Source of the DNA: Caulobacteraceae bacterium
GTDB taxonomy: Bacteria > Pseudomonadota > Alphaproteobacteria > Caulobacterales > Caulobacteraceae
Assembly: GCA_019746095.1 (NCBI GenBank)
Contig: JAIESL010000035.1
Coordinates: 1 to 64,000, forward strand
Direction of reading: 5' to 3'
DNA length: 64,000 nucleotides
Below the pieces are notes generated by a model. That model did not search any database. It saw only the letters and a list, made by a program, of their open reading frames with translations, and was not told where the DNA came from. Position numbers and translations under genes: made by a program. The number at the start of each line of letters is the position of its first letter. Position 1 is the stretch's first letter. Below are positions 51,901 through 59,896 of this stretch, in pieces.

Positions 51901-52251
51901 CACTGGGAGATGTGGATGCTGTCCCAGGGCGGCATGGCACCGCTCGATGTGATCCGGGCCGGCACCCTGAGTGGCGCGCGCGCCCTGGGCCTGGACCGGG
52001 ACCTCGGCTCGCTGGAGGTCGGCAAACTGGCCGATATGGTGGTGATGGAGCAGAACCCGCTGGAGAACATCCGCAACACCACCTCGATCGCCTTCACCAT
52101 CGCCAACGGCCGCGTCTACGACTCCGGCATGAACGAGGTCGCGCCGCGCCAACGGGCCCGTGCGCCCTTCTGGTTTACCGAGGCAGGCGGCGAAGGCTGG
52201 GCTGCCGGCACGAGCGAGGCCGAGGCCGAGGCCGACGGTCACGGTCACTGA
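48928..52251 (+). CDS. TolB-like beta-propeller / amidohydrolase (M38) fusion, secreted
   Basis: 1107 aa; signal peptide; WSPDGRHIAFTSDRAGGDNIW repeats; KTIMPGLIDAHWHGPMG amidohydrolase motif; GSLEVGKLADMVVM; His-rich tail DGHGH. Confidence 0.9.
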   Translation: MKRAFLTTVALLAIAGAAAAQTPQPVPPTAAPPVPGPVEPQAAAVAAPAETPKWDVQNPPGPARDISIDVTRGTWMSLDVSPDGQTIVFDMLGDIYVMPVSGGEARAIASGVAWDMQPKWSPDGRHIAFTSDRAGGDNIWIMEADGSNPTQVSKESFRLLNQPEWSPDGQFIVARKHFTSSRSLGAGELWMYHRSGGNGVQMTERRTQQKDTGEPAFSPDGRYVYFSDDATPGATFEYSKDVNDQIYIIRRLDRQTGEIDPYITGPGGSIRPTPSPDGRSIAFIRRVRYQSTLYVMDIESGRETAIFSGLDRDLQETWAIHGVYPAISWTPDNRSIVFWADGRIQRVEVASQAVADIPFHVADTRRVQDTVRFPVEVAPDTFDVRMIRWARPSPDGTKVVFEALGNLWIRDLPTGTARRLTRQNDHFELYPNWSRDGRSIVYTTWDDQALGSVRVVPVSGGVGRVVTPRPGHYVEPVFSPDGRTVVYRATGGGSLMSALWTRDPGIYRIPTAGGEPVLVTEEGSRPQFAAEDDRLFLSSREGTSQTLISVDLDGSDERTHLTSEWASEFAVSPDGNWIGWTERFNAYVAPFVMAGRPVAISAEGKSLPQARVTRDAGEWLSWSGDSQRLQWSLGPELFTRDLNQAFTFVDGAPDELPKPDEAGINLSFSAQADMPEGRMALTGARLITMNGTEVIENGVVIVNGNRIEAIGPAFSTPVPAGVPVMDMAGKTIMPGLIDAHWHGPMGSDEIIPEQSWVNYGSLAFGVTTIHNPSADTSEIFAHSELGRTGRVVAPRIFSTGTILYGATTAFTAQIDGLDDALSTLRRMQAAGAWSVKSYNQPRRDQRQQVIEAARQLNVMVVPEGGSLFQHNMSMIVDGHTTIEHSIPLARLYDDVHQLWRQTGVAYNPTLAVAFGGSYGENYWYQESEVWNHPILTQYVPRRLLDARARRPVTLPDNEWNHISVAREATRLSEQGVAVLIGAHGQREGLAAHWEMWMLSQGGMAPLDVIRAGTLSGARALGLDRDLGSLEVGKLADMVVMEQNPLENIRNTTSIAFTIANGRVYDSGMNEVAPRQRARAPFWFTEAGGEGWAAGTSEAEAEADGHGH

Positions 52252-52272
52252 CGAACAGGGAATGACAGGTCA

Positions 52273-52296
52273 GGCGGGGCCGTTCGCGGTCCCGCC
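52273..52296. terminator. Possible bidirectional terminator hairpin
   Basis: GGCGGG (52273-52278) / CCCGCC (52291-52296) between convergent stops at 52251 and 52305. Confidence 0.35.
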
Positions 52297-52304
52297 GCTG
52301 TCGC

Positions 52305-53069
52305 TCAGCCTTCGAGTAGCGAGGGTCCGGGACGCTTCATCCACGGCGGCTCTGGCATCGACCGGCGGGCGGCGGCCTGGGCCTGTGTCCAGCGCAGGTG
52401 CAGGTCGGCGAAATAGGAATCGTCCTCCTCGATCCGCCGCTGGTCGCCGCTGAAATAGTCCCGGCGCAGGGTCAGGACATCGAACGGTGCGCCCACACCG
52501 ACGTTCGAACGCATCGTGGTCGAGAAAGAGATCAGCCCCAGTTTCACAGCCTCGGCCAGCGGCGTGTCGAAGGCCAGGCCGCTCTCGAGTATGGGCTTGC
52601 CGTATTTCAGCTCACCGATCTGGAGATAGGGCGTGTCGCGCCCGCATTCGATGAAATTGCCCTGGCTGTAGATCAGGTACAGGGCCATCTGCCCGCCGTT
52701 GATCTGGCCGCCCAGCAGCATCGAGGCCGAGGTGTTCAGACTGTCCGCCTCCAGCGCCGGCGCGATCGACAGCCGAACACTGCGCAGGGCGTGACCCAGT
52801 ATCTGGGCGCAGCGGAACAGGGTTGGTGCCGTCTCCAGCGTCTCGGCCGGCTCCCCGACGTTCAGATGGACCCCTTCCCGCGCCATGGCCAGGGCCGTCT
52901 GGGTGACGGAGAGATTGCCTGCGGTGCAGATGCCCAGCACCCGATCGCCCGGGCGATCGACGACATGGAGCTTGCGATAGGTCGAGATACTGTCGACGCC
53001 CGCATTGGTCCGCGTGTCGGCGATCATCGCCAACCCGTCGTCAACCAGCATGCCCACGCAATAGGTCAT
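52305..53069 (-). CDS. Proteasome-type Ntn-hydrolase peptidase (Anbu family)
   Basis: MTYCVGMLVDDGLAMIADTRTNAGVDSISTYRKLHVV, N-terminal T2 nucleophile; start set at ATG 53069. Confidence 0.9.
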   Translation of the reverse strand: MTYCVGMLVDDGLAMIADTRTNAGVDSISTYRKLHVVDRPGDRVLGICTAGNLSVTQTALAMAREGVHLNVGEPAETLETAPTLFRCAQILGHALRSVRLSIAPALEADSLNTSASMLLGGQINGGQMALYLIYSQGNFIECGRDTPYLQIGELKYGKPILESGLAFDTPLAEAVKLGLISFSTTMRSNVGVGAPFDVLTLRRDYFSGDQRRIEEDDSYFADLHLRWTQAQAAARRSMPEPPWMKRPGPSLLEG

Positions 53070-53142
53070 GCGGCGCGCACTCCCCACCGCCCGTCCGTCA
53101 TGAGGCTCACGGTAACAGATTCCCGCGACAGGTAACCCACGC

Positions 53143-53970
53143 TCATGCCTGTTGCTGGCCCTGTTGCATGTCGGCGTCGCGCACATTCAGCCGCACGGCC
53201 AGCCGCTCTCCGCCGCCGCCGTAGCTGGCCCCGCGCACCGGGGCCGCGCCGCGATAGTCCAACCCCGCCGCGACGCGCACATAACGGTCGGTGGCGCAGA
53301 TGCCGTTGGCGGGATCGAAGCCGACCCAGCCGAGGTCCGGGACCCAGGCCTCGGCCCAGGCATGGGCCGCTTCCTGGTCGTCCTTGCCGTCACGGCGCAG
53401 CAGATGACCCGAGACATAGCGGGCCGGCACCCCCATCTGGCGGGCGCAGGCGATGAAGACATGGGCGTGGTCCTGACAGACACCCCGGCCAAGGGCCAGA
53501 ACCTCAGCCGCCGTATGGGTGGGGGTGGTCACCCCGACCTCAAAGGCCACTGAACCATGGATACCGGCCATCAGCCGGTGCAATCGCTCGAGGGGCGGAT
53601 GGGCCGAGAACTCCGAGGCGAAGACCCCGATCAGCTTGTCACGCCGGGTCAGGGCGGTGTCGCGCAGAAAGACCAGGGGTGACAGCGTCTCCTGCCCTGC
53701 GGGAACGACCCCCGCCGTATCCGTGGTCACCACCTCGCCCGAGACCCGGACCGTCAGGCTCTGGGTCGGCTGTTCGGTGTAGAGGGTGTGGACGATGTTG
53801 CCGAAGGCGTCCTCGGACTGGCGCAGGCGCGCGTCGACATCGGTCTCCACCCGCCAGTTGCGGACCTGCTGGGCCTCGGACGAGCGCGGTGTCAGCCGCA
53901 GGGTCTGGATGATGAAACGGGCCGCCCGGTCGTAGGCATAGGTGGTCGCGTGGTCGATCCTGATACGCAC
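53143..53970 (-). CDS. Transglutaminase-like cysteine protease family protein
   Basis: LALGRGVCQDHAHVFIACARQMGVPARYVSGHL; AHAWAEAWVPDLGWVGFDPANG (Cys-His-Asp). Confidence 0.93.
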   Translation of the reverse strand: MRIRIDHATTYAYDRAARFIIQTLRLTPRSSEAQQVRNWRVETDVDARLRQSEDAFGNIVHTLYTEQPTQSLTVRVSGEVVTTDTAGVVPAGQETLSPLVFLRDTALTRRDKLIGVFASEFSAHPPLERLHRLMAGIHGSVAFEVGVTTPTHTAAEVLALGRGVCQDHAHVFIACARQMGVPARYVSGHLLRRDGKDDQEAAHAWAEAWVPDLGWVGFDPANGICATDRYVRVAAGLDYRGAAPVRGASYGGGGERLAVRLNVRDADMQQGQQQA

Positions 53971-53973
53971 GGG

Positions 53974-54906
53974 TCAGCTCAGATACTGGTCATGGATGGC
54001 CTGACCCAAGCGGCCGTTCTCGGCGAGGAAGGCCTGGATGTATTCGTGCAGGCCCGACTGGAAGATGTCGTCCATGCGGGAGTTGTCGAACGCCCGCATC
54101 CGTTCCGCCGCCAGCCGCTGAGCCGGGCCGCGGCGACCGTAGTCGTGGGCCAGTCGCTCGAGGTAGCGCACGATCGAGGCCTGGCAACTGGCCAGGGACC
54201 GCGGCATCTGCCGGTTCAGCACCAGCAGATCGGCGACCAGCCAGGGCTTGACGCTGTCGCGATAGACCCAGCGATAGGCGGTCAGGGCCGAGACCTCGCG
54301 CAGCAGGGTGGTCCACTGGAAATAGTCCAGCTGGCCCCCGACGCGTTCGCCCTCGGGCAGCAGCAGATGGTATTTCACGTCCAGCAGCCGCGCCGTGTTG
54401 TCGGCCCGTTCGATGGCCGCACCCAGCCGCAGGAAATAATAGCCGTCGTTGCGCAGCATGGTCCGCGAGGTCGCGCCCTCGACCGACAGGGTGACGGTCT
54501 TCACCCATTCGAGGAAGCGGGCGAACTCATCGCGCCGGGTCGGCTGGCCCTGCTCCTCCAGCCCGTTCCAGGCCCCGTTGATCGCCTCCCACAGTTCGAC
54601 CGTCAGGGCCGTGCGCACCGAGCGGGCATTGGTCCGGGCCCGGGTGATGCAGGCGGTGATCGATGAGGCATTGTTCGGCGCGAAGGCCAGATACTCACGC
54701 ACCGACTTCTCGGTCGGCGACCGGCCCAGGGCCCTGGGTGCACCGGCCGAGGCCAGGGCACTGGCCCAGACCGTCTCGGCATCGCCGTCGCCGCGCGTCG
54801 GGATGGCGGCGAGACGGAGCGTGGCCTCGAGGATTCGCGCCAGGAAGTCCGCCCGCTCGATATAGCGGCCGGTCCAGTACAGGCTGTCTGCAGTTCTCGA
54901 AAGCAT
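53974..54906 (-). CDS. Alpha-E domain protein (DUF403)
   Basis: MLSRTADSLYWTGRYIERADFLARILEATLRLA; ARTNARSVRTALTVELWEAIN. Confidence 0.94.
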   Translation of the reverse strand: MLSRTADSLYWTGRYIERADFLARILEATLRLAAIPTRGDGDAETVWASALASAGAPRALGRSPTEKSVREYLAFAPNNASSITACITRARTNARSVRTALTVELWEAINGAWNGLEEQGQPTRRDEFARFLEWVKTVTLSVEGATSRTMLRNDGYYFLRLGAAIERADNTARLLDVKYHLLLPEGERVGGQLDYFQWTTLLREVSALTAYRWVYRDSVKPWLVADLLVLNRQMPRSLASCQASIVRYLERLAHDYGRRGPAQRLAAERMRAFDNSRMDDIFQSGLHEYIQAFLAENGRLGQAIHDQYLS

Positions 54907-56318
54907 CAGACGTCCAGCACCCAGGTGTCCTTGGTCCCGCCGCCCTGGCTGGAGTTGACCACCAGCGAGCCGGGCTTCAGCGCCACCCGCGTCAGGCCGC
55001 CGGGTGCCACCTTGACCCCGTCCGGGCTCGACAGGACGAACGGTCGCAGATCCACGTGGCGACCGTGCAGCTCGCCCTTGTCCAGCGTCGGGGCGGTCGA
55101 CAGGTCCAGGGTCGGCTGGGCGATGAAGTCATCGGGGTCGTTGATCAGCTTCTTCCGGAAGGCCTCGATCTCGGCCCTGGTCGCGGCCGGTCCCACCAGC
55201 ATGCCGTAGCCGCCCGAGCCGCCGACCTCCTTGACCACCAGCTGGTCCAGTTTCGACAGCACCTCCTTCAGCGCCTCCGGCTCGCGGCAGCGCCAGGTCG
55301 GGACATTCTTCAGAATCGGCTCCTCGCCGGTGAAGAAGCGGATGATTTCGGGCATGTAGGTATAGACGGCCTTGTCGTCGGCCACCCCGGTGCCGACGGC
55401 ATTGGCCAGGGTCACCGTCCCCGCCTGATAGGCCGTCATCAGGCCGGGCACACCGAGGCTGGAGTCCGGCCGGAAGGTCAGGGGGTCGAGGAAGTCGTCA
55501 TCGATCCGGCGATAGATGACATCGACCTGCTGACGGCCCTGGGTCGTGCGCATGAAGACCTTGCCGTCGTCGACGAACAGGTCGCGCCCCTCGACCAGAT
55601 CGACGCCCAGTTTGTCGGCCAGGAAGGAGTGTTCGTAATAGGCCGAGTTGAACGGCCCCGGTGTCAGAACGACGATGGTCGGATCACTGCCCGCCGCCTC
55701 GGGTGCCGACCCGCGCAGGCTGGCCAGCAGCATGTCGGTATAGGTCTCGACCGGACGCACCGGATAGTCGGCGAACAGGTCGGGGAACAACCGCATCATC
55801 ATCTCGCGGTTCTCCAGCATGTAGGAGACCCCGGACGGCGTGCGGCAATTGTCCTCGAGCACGTAGAAACCATCCTCGCCGGTCCGAACGAGATCGACAC
55901 CGGCGATATGCACCCAGACCCCGCGCGGCGGACGCCGCCCCTGCATCTCGGGCACATAGTGGGGGTTGGTCAGGATCAGCTCGGCCGGCACGACCCCGGC
56001 CTTCAGACACTCCTGCGCGCCATAGACGTCGGCGAGGAACAGGTTGATCGCCCGGACCCTCTGGGTCAGCCCGGCCTCCAGCCCGGCCCATTCGGCCGCG
56101 CCGATGATGCGCGGCACGACATCGAACGGGATCAGCCGCTCGCTGGACTCGGCATCGCCATAGACGGCGAAGGTGATGCCCATGCGGCGGAAGAACAGCT
56201 CCGCCTGGCGCGAGCGCGCCTGCAGGAGTCCATCCGGGGCATCGGCCAGCCAGCGCGCGAGTCCGCGATAGCTTTCGCGGACTCCCCCGCCGTCACCGGA
56301 CATCTCGTCGAAGGCCAT
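54906..56318 (-). CDS. Circularly permuted type 2 ATP-grasp protein (DUF404/DUF407)
   Basis: RRPPRGVWVHIAGVDLVRTGEDGFYVLEDNCRTPSGVSYMLENRE; VVKEVGGSGGYGMLVGP; ATGA overlap with alpha-E gene. Confidence 0.94.
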   Translation of the reverse strand: MAFDEMSGDGGGVRESYRGLARWLADAPDGLLQARSRQAELFFRRMGITFAVYGDAESSERLIPFDVVPRIIGAAEWAGLEAGLTQRVRAINLFLADVYGAQECLKAGVVPAELILTNPHYVPEMQGRRPPRGVWVHIAGVDLVRTGEDGFYVLEDNCRTPSGVSYMLENREMMMRLFPDLFADYPVRPVETYTDMLLASLRGSAPEAAGSDPTIVVLTPGPFNSAYYEHSFLADKLGVDLVEGRDLFVDDGKVFMRTTQGRQQVDVIYRRIDDDFLDPLTFRPDSSLGVPGLMTAYQAGTVTLANAVGTGVADDKAVYTYMPEIIRFFTGEEPILKNVPTWRCREPEALKEVLSKLDQLVVKEVGGSGGYGMLVGPAATRAEIEAFRKKLINDPDDFIAQPTLDLSTAPTLDKGELHGRHVDLRPFVLSSPDGVKVAPGGLTRVALKPGSLVVNSSQGGGTKDTWVLDV

Positions 56319-56405
56319 GCCGCTCCCGCTGCAACGTTCGTGCAGCGTGGCCCGACAAACGGCGCTGGCGCAACAGGAATGTTGCGCCGCCGCAAAGGAT
56401 CAGTG

Positions 56406-56783
56406 TCAGCGCGACTGGACCGTGGTGACCCGTCCGGGCGTGACCGTCACCTTGGTATAGCCCTCGGTCCAGGTGTTCTGGCTCAGGACCTCGCCCGCGC
56501 CCACGTCCCAGCAGCCGGCGGAGAGGGTGAAGGTATAGCTGCCGCCCGGCGGGATACTGTAGCCGGACGGCAGACGGTTCAGGCCGTAGGTCAGGGCGTT
56601 GCAGTCCGACACCACCACCACATCGATCGAATTGGTCCGCGAGACATTGCGAATCTGCAGGCCGCCCGTGGGCTCGCCCGGCCGGATCAGCTCGCCGCCG
56701 GTGATCAGCGAGGCGCAGCCGCCGAGGCCGCCGGCCAGGCCGATGATGGTCGCCGCAGCCGCGGCGCGAACAAGCGTTTTCAT
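56406..56783 (-). CDS. Small predicted lipoprotein, function unknown
   Basis: Signal peptide with lipobox LGGCA; 125 aa. Confidence 0.7.
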   Translation of the reverse strand: MKTLVRAAAAATIIGLAGGLGGCASLITGGELIRPGEPTGGLQIRNVSRTNSIDVVVVSDCNALTYGLNRLPSGYSIPPGGSYTFTLSAGCWDVGAGEVLSQNTWTEGYTKVTVTPGRVTTVQSR

Positions 56784-56861
56784 GGAATCTCCCTCCGGTT
56801 CCGCGCGCAGATCACCACGCGCGGGGCCGGTCAGGGCCTGTCGATTCCTGACGAACGCCGG

Positions 56862-59318
56862 TCAGGGAGCGGGGGTCGGCACCGCTCGCGGCCCGGCATT
56901 CTTGAGATACCGGTCCAGCCAGCGGGCCATCTCCCACTGGGTGTGGCCGACCGATTCCCGCGCCCGGTAGCCGTGCGCCTCGAGCGGCAGGACGACGTAC
57001 CGGACATTGGCCCCGTTGCCCTTCAGGGCCGCATAGAAGCGCTCGGACTGGATCGGGAAGGTGCCGGAGTTGTCGTCAGCCTCACCGTGGATCAGCAGGA
57101 TCGGCTCATTGACCCGGTTGGCGAAGGTGAAGGGCGACATTTCCGTATAGGTGTCCCCGGCCTCCCAGTAGGTGCGCTGCTCGGCCTGGAAGCCGAACGG
57201 GGTCAGGGTGCGGTTATAGGCACCCGAGCGGGCGATGCCGGTACGGAACAGGTCGGTGTGGGCCAGCAGGTTGGCCGTCATGAAGGCCCCGTAGCTGTGC
57301 CCGCCGACGGCGATCCGGTCGCGGTCGGCCACGCCCATCTCGACCACCGCATTCACCGCCGCCTCGGCACTGGCGGTCAGTTGCTGGATATAGGTGTCAT
57401 TGGGCTCGGCCCCGTTGACGCCGACGATGGGCATGGAGGGATCGTCCAGCACGGCATAGCCCTGGGTCAGCAGGAACAGATGGCTGATGCCGCCCGGCCG
57501 GGTGAAACGGTTGGCGGTGTCGACCACCTGCCCGGCCACGGCGGCGTCGGTGAACTCGGCCGGATAGGCCCACATCACCAGAGGCAGCGGCCCGTCGCGG
57601 TCCTTGTCATAGCCGGCGGGCAGATAGAGCGTGCCCGACAGCTGCACCCCGTCGGCGCGGGTGTAGCTGATCAGCTGTTTCGTCACCCCCGCCATCTGCG
57701 GGGCCGGATCCGGGAAGCTGGTGAGCGGTGTCGCATCAGCGTCCAGATCACGGACAAAGAGGTTCGGCGGGTCGTTGCGGGTCTCCCGCCGCGTCACCAT
57801 CCGGCGACCGTCCTTGTCGAGGATGCCGACGACGCTCTCATAGACCCCCTCTGCCGAGGTCCAGATCCGTTCGGTCGCGCCGGTGGTCAGGTCCAGGGTC
57901 GACAGGAAGGGATACTCCCCCGCCCGCGTCGCCCCCGCCCCGGTCATAAGCACCCGCGATCCGTCGGCAGTGAACCGCATGACCGGGAAGCCGCTGGCAT
58001 TGGGTTCGGTCACCGGAGTGCCGGGGTCGTTGTAGCGGTCCTGATAGTTCCGCTCCAGCAGGACACTCTCCTGTCCGGGGCTGGAGGGATCGACCAGATA
58101 GCGGGTCTCGCGCCGGCTGTTGAACTGTCGGCTGACGACCAGCGCCGTATCGGCATCGCCCCAGACCACGCCGGCGTAGCGGTCCTTCAGATCGATCAGC
58201 GGCGACGGCGCGGCGTCAAACGGTGCCTCGAGCGTATAGACCCGGTCACGCACCTCGGCCGGGGTGCGCGGATCGCCACCGTCCTGGGCCTCGACCCAGA
58301 CCAGGGTCGAGGGCGCGTCGGCCCGCCACTGGGCCGAGCGCGGGCCCGGTGCCACGGCATCAAACGGGGTCGGGATGTTGTCGCGCAGCGGCAGGTCGGC
58401 GACCCGGTGCACCACCACACCCTCCAGGTCCGTCACCAGCACCTCGGCGGGAAACAGCGCAGCCGGTACGACATAGCTGTAGGGCCGCTTCACCCGGGTC
58501 TGCAGGACATAGCGCCCGTCGGGCGAAACGCCTGCGCCCAGATAGACCGCCGGAGCCCCGAGGGTCCGCGCCCGCCCCTCCAGCGGAACCACGGTCAGTT
58601 GCGAGGTGAAATAGTGTTCGAACAGGGCCTCGTCGCCGGCGTTGGACAGCAGGTCCTGATAGGTCCGGGCGGGGGCCGTGCGGCCCATGCTTTCCTCAAC
58701 GATCGGCCCCTCGGGCGGACGGCTCATGTCCGGCGCAGGGCCACGTCCCGCCGGTGTCATCCGGACCAGCAGACCCGAGCTGTCAGGCAGCCAGTCGAAG
58801 GCACCGCCGCCCGCGGCATTGACCCGGGCGTCGGTCAGCTTGCGCGCGGTGCCGGTGGCCACATCCACGACCCAGAGCTCCAGACCGGTCGGCGCATCCA
58901 TCAGCAGGGCCACCGAGCGGCCGTCCGGCGACCAGCCGGGCGAGAGGAAGCGGGAATCGGCCGGCAGGCTCACCGCAAGCGCGGGTCCGCCCGCGACGGG
59001 CTGGAAGCTGAGGCCGGTCAGCCAGGTCACCCGACTGTTGGCCTGGCCATTGTTGCGCGGATTGATCCGGTATCCGGCCAGCCGCAGCATGGGCTCGGCC
59101 ATTTCCGCGATCGGCGGCAGATTGGCGCGGTCGAACAGGGCCAGCGTCGTCCGGTCGGGCGACAGGCTGGGCGTCGGGGTCGGCCTGGTGTCGAGAATTT
59201 CGGCGATCGGGGCCGGGGGCTGCTGATAGGTCCGGCCTTCCTGCGCCAGCACGGGACCGGCCAGGGCGGCCAGCAGCACAAAGGCGGGCAGGGCCCGGCC
59301 GAGCAGACGATGACGCAT
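56862..59318 (-). CDS. Prolyl oligopeptidase family S9 peptidase
   Basis: Propeller then GGHSYGAFMTANLLAHTDLF; PILLIHGEADDNSGTFPIQSERFYAALKGNG; LPLEAHGYRARES. Confidence 0.93.
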   Translation of the reverse strand: MRHRLLGRALPAFVLLAALAGPVLAQEGRTYQQPPAPIAEILDTRPTPTPSLSPDRTTLALFDRANLPPIAEMAEPMLRLAGYRINPRNNGQANSRVTWLTGLSFQPVAGGPALAVSLPADSRFLSPGWSPDGRSVALLMDAPTGLELWVVDVATGTARKLTDARVNAAGGGAFDWLPDSSGLLVRMTPAGRGPAPDMSRPPEGPIVEESMGRTAPARTYQDLLSNAGDEALFEHYFTSQLTVVPLEGRARTLGAPAVYLGAGVSPDGRYVLQTRVKRPYSYVVPAALFPAEVLVTDLEGVVVHRVADLPLRDNIPTPFDAVAPGPRSAQWRADAPSTLVWVEAQDGGDPRTPAEVRDRVYTLEAPFDAAPSPLIDLKDRYAGVVWGDADTALVVSRQFNSRRETRYLVDPSSPGQESVLLERNYQDRYNDPGTPVTEPNASGFPVMRFTADGSRVLMTGAGATRAGEYPFLSTLDLTTGATERIWTSAEGVYESVVGILDKDGRRMVTRRETRNDPPNLFVRDLDADATPLTSFPDPAPQMAGVTKQLISYTRADGVQLSGTLYLPAGYDKDRDGPLPLVMWAYPAEFTDAAVAGQVVDTANRFTRPGGISHLFLLTQGYAVLDDPSMPIVGVNGAEPNDTYIQQLTASAEAAVNAVVEMGVADRDRIAVGGHSYGAFMTANLLAHTDLFRTGIARSGAYNRTLTPFGFQAEQRTYWEAGDTYTEMSPFTFANRVNEPILLIHGEADDNSGTFPIQSERFYAALKGNGANVRYVVLPLEAHGYRARESVGHTQWEMARWLDRYLKNAGPRAVPTPAP

Positions 59319-59383
59319 GATAAACTCCCCAAACCACCGGCCCGGATGGGCTGCGGCACGCTAGGGGCCGGTTGTGGCTCCGG

Positions 59384-59881
59384 TCAAGGCGCGGGCGGTG
59401 CCGGTTCCTGGCTCGGGAACCGCATTTCGCGCGCCGCCATCCAGGCCTCGCGTACACCCTGTCGCGGCATGTCGACCCCGAACACGGCCAGTTGTCCGAC
59501 CCAGACCTCAGACATCTGCTGGACCGTGCCCTGCAGCCAGGACGGGGCCTGCTGCCGCGACCAGTTCAGCGGCGAGACGGCGTTGAACACCAGCAGGAAG
59601 AGCGCGCTGACGAGGATCGTGCGGCTGGTCCAGCGGCGGTCCCGGGCCGCAAGGCCTTCGTCGTCGAGCGGCGGGGACGGCGGAAAGGCGAACCGCCCCA
59701 GGGCCGCCAGCCGGTTCTCGCGGGTCGGCAGGTCGTGGGCGTCGGCGCTCTGGTTCCAGTCGCTCAAGGGATCGCCCGGCCCGGAGGTCAGGCCGTCATC
59801 CAGCGGCGGAAAGGGCGACTCCTGCCGGTAGACCGGAAACGGCTCCAGCGGGATTTCGTGTCGATCGCGCTCGTCGGTCAT
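59384..59881 (-). CDS. Single-TM hypothetical protein in O-acetylation operon
   Basis: 165 aa; one predicted TM (TILVSALFLLVFNAVSPL); immediately downstream of MBOAT gene. Confidence 0.65.
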   Translation of the reverse strand: MTDERDRHEIPLEPFPVYRQESPFPPLDDGLTSGPGDPLSDWNQSADAHDLPTRENRLAALGRFAFPPSPPLDDEGLAARDRRWTSRTILVSALFLLVFNAVSPLNWSRQQAPSWLQGTVQQMSEVWVGQLAVFGVDMPRQGVREAWMAAREMRFPSQEPAPPAP

Positions 59882-59896
59882 CGTCGCTTCAACGCC

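Noticed and set aside
54663-59831. 1722-aa plus-strand ORF, the longest in the track
   Set aside because: Antisense to alpha-E, ATP-grasp, lipoprotein, S9 peptidase and the 59384 gene, all with clear motifs; sequence is low-complexity H/R/G/Q-rich, typical of a GC-rich shadow ORF.
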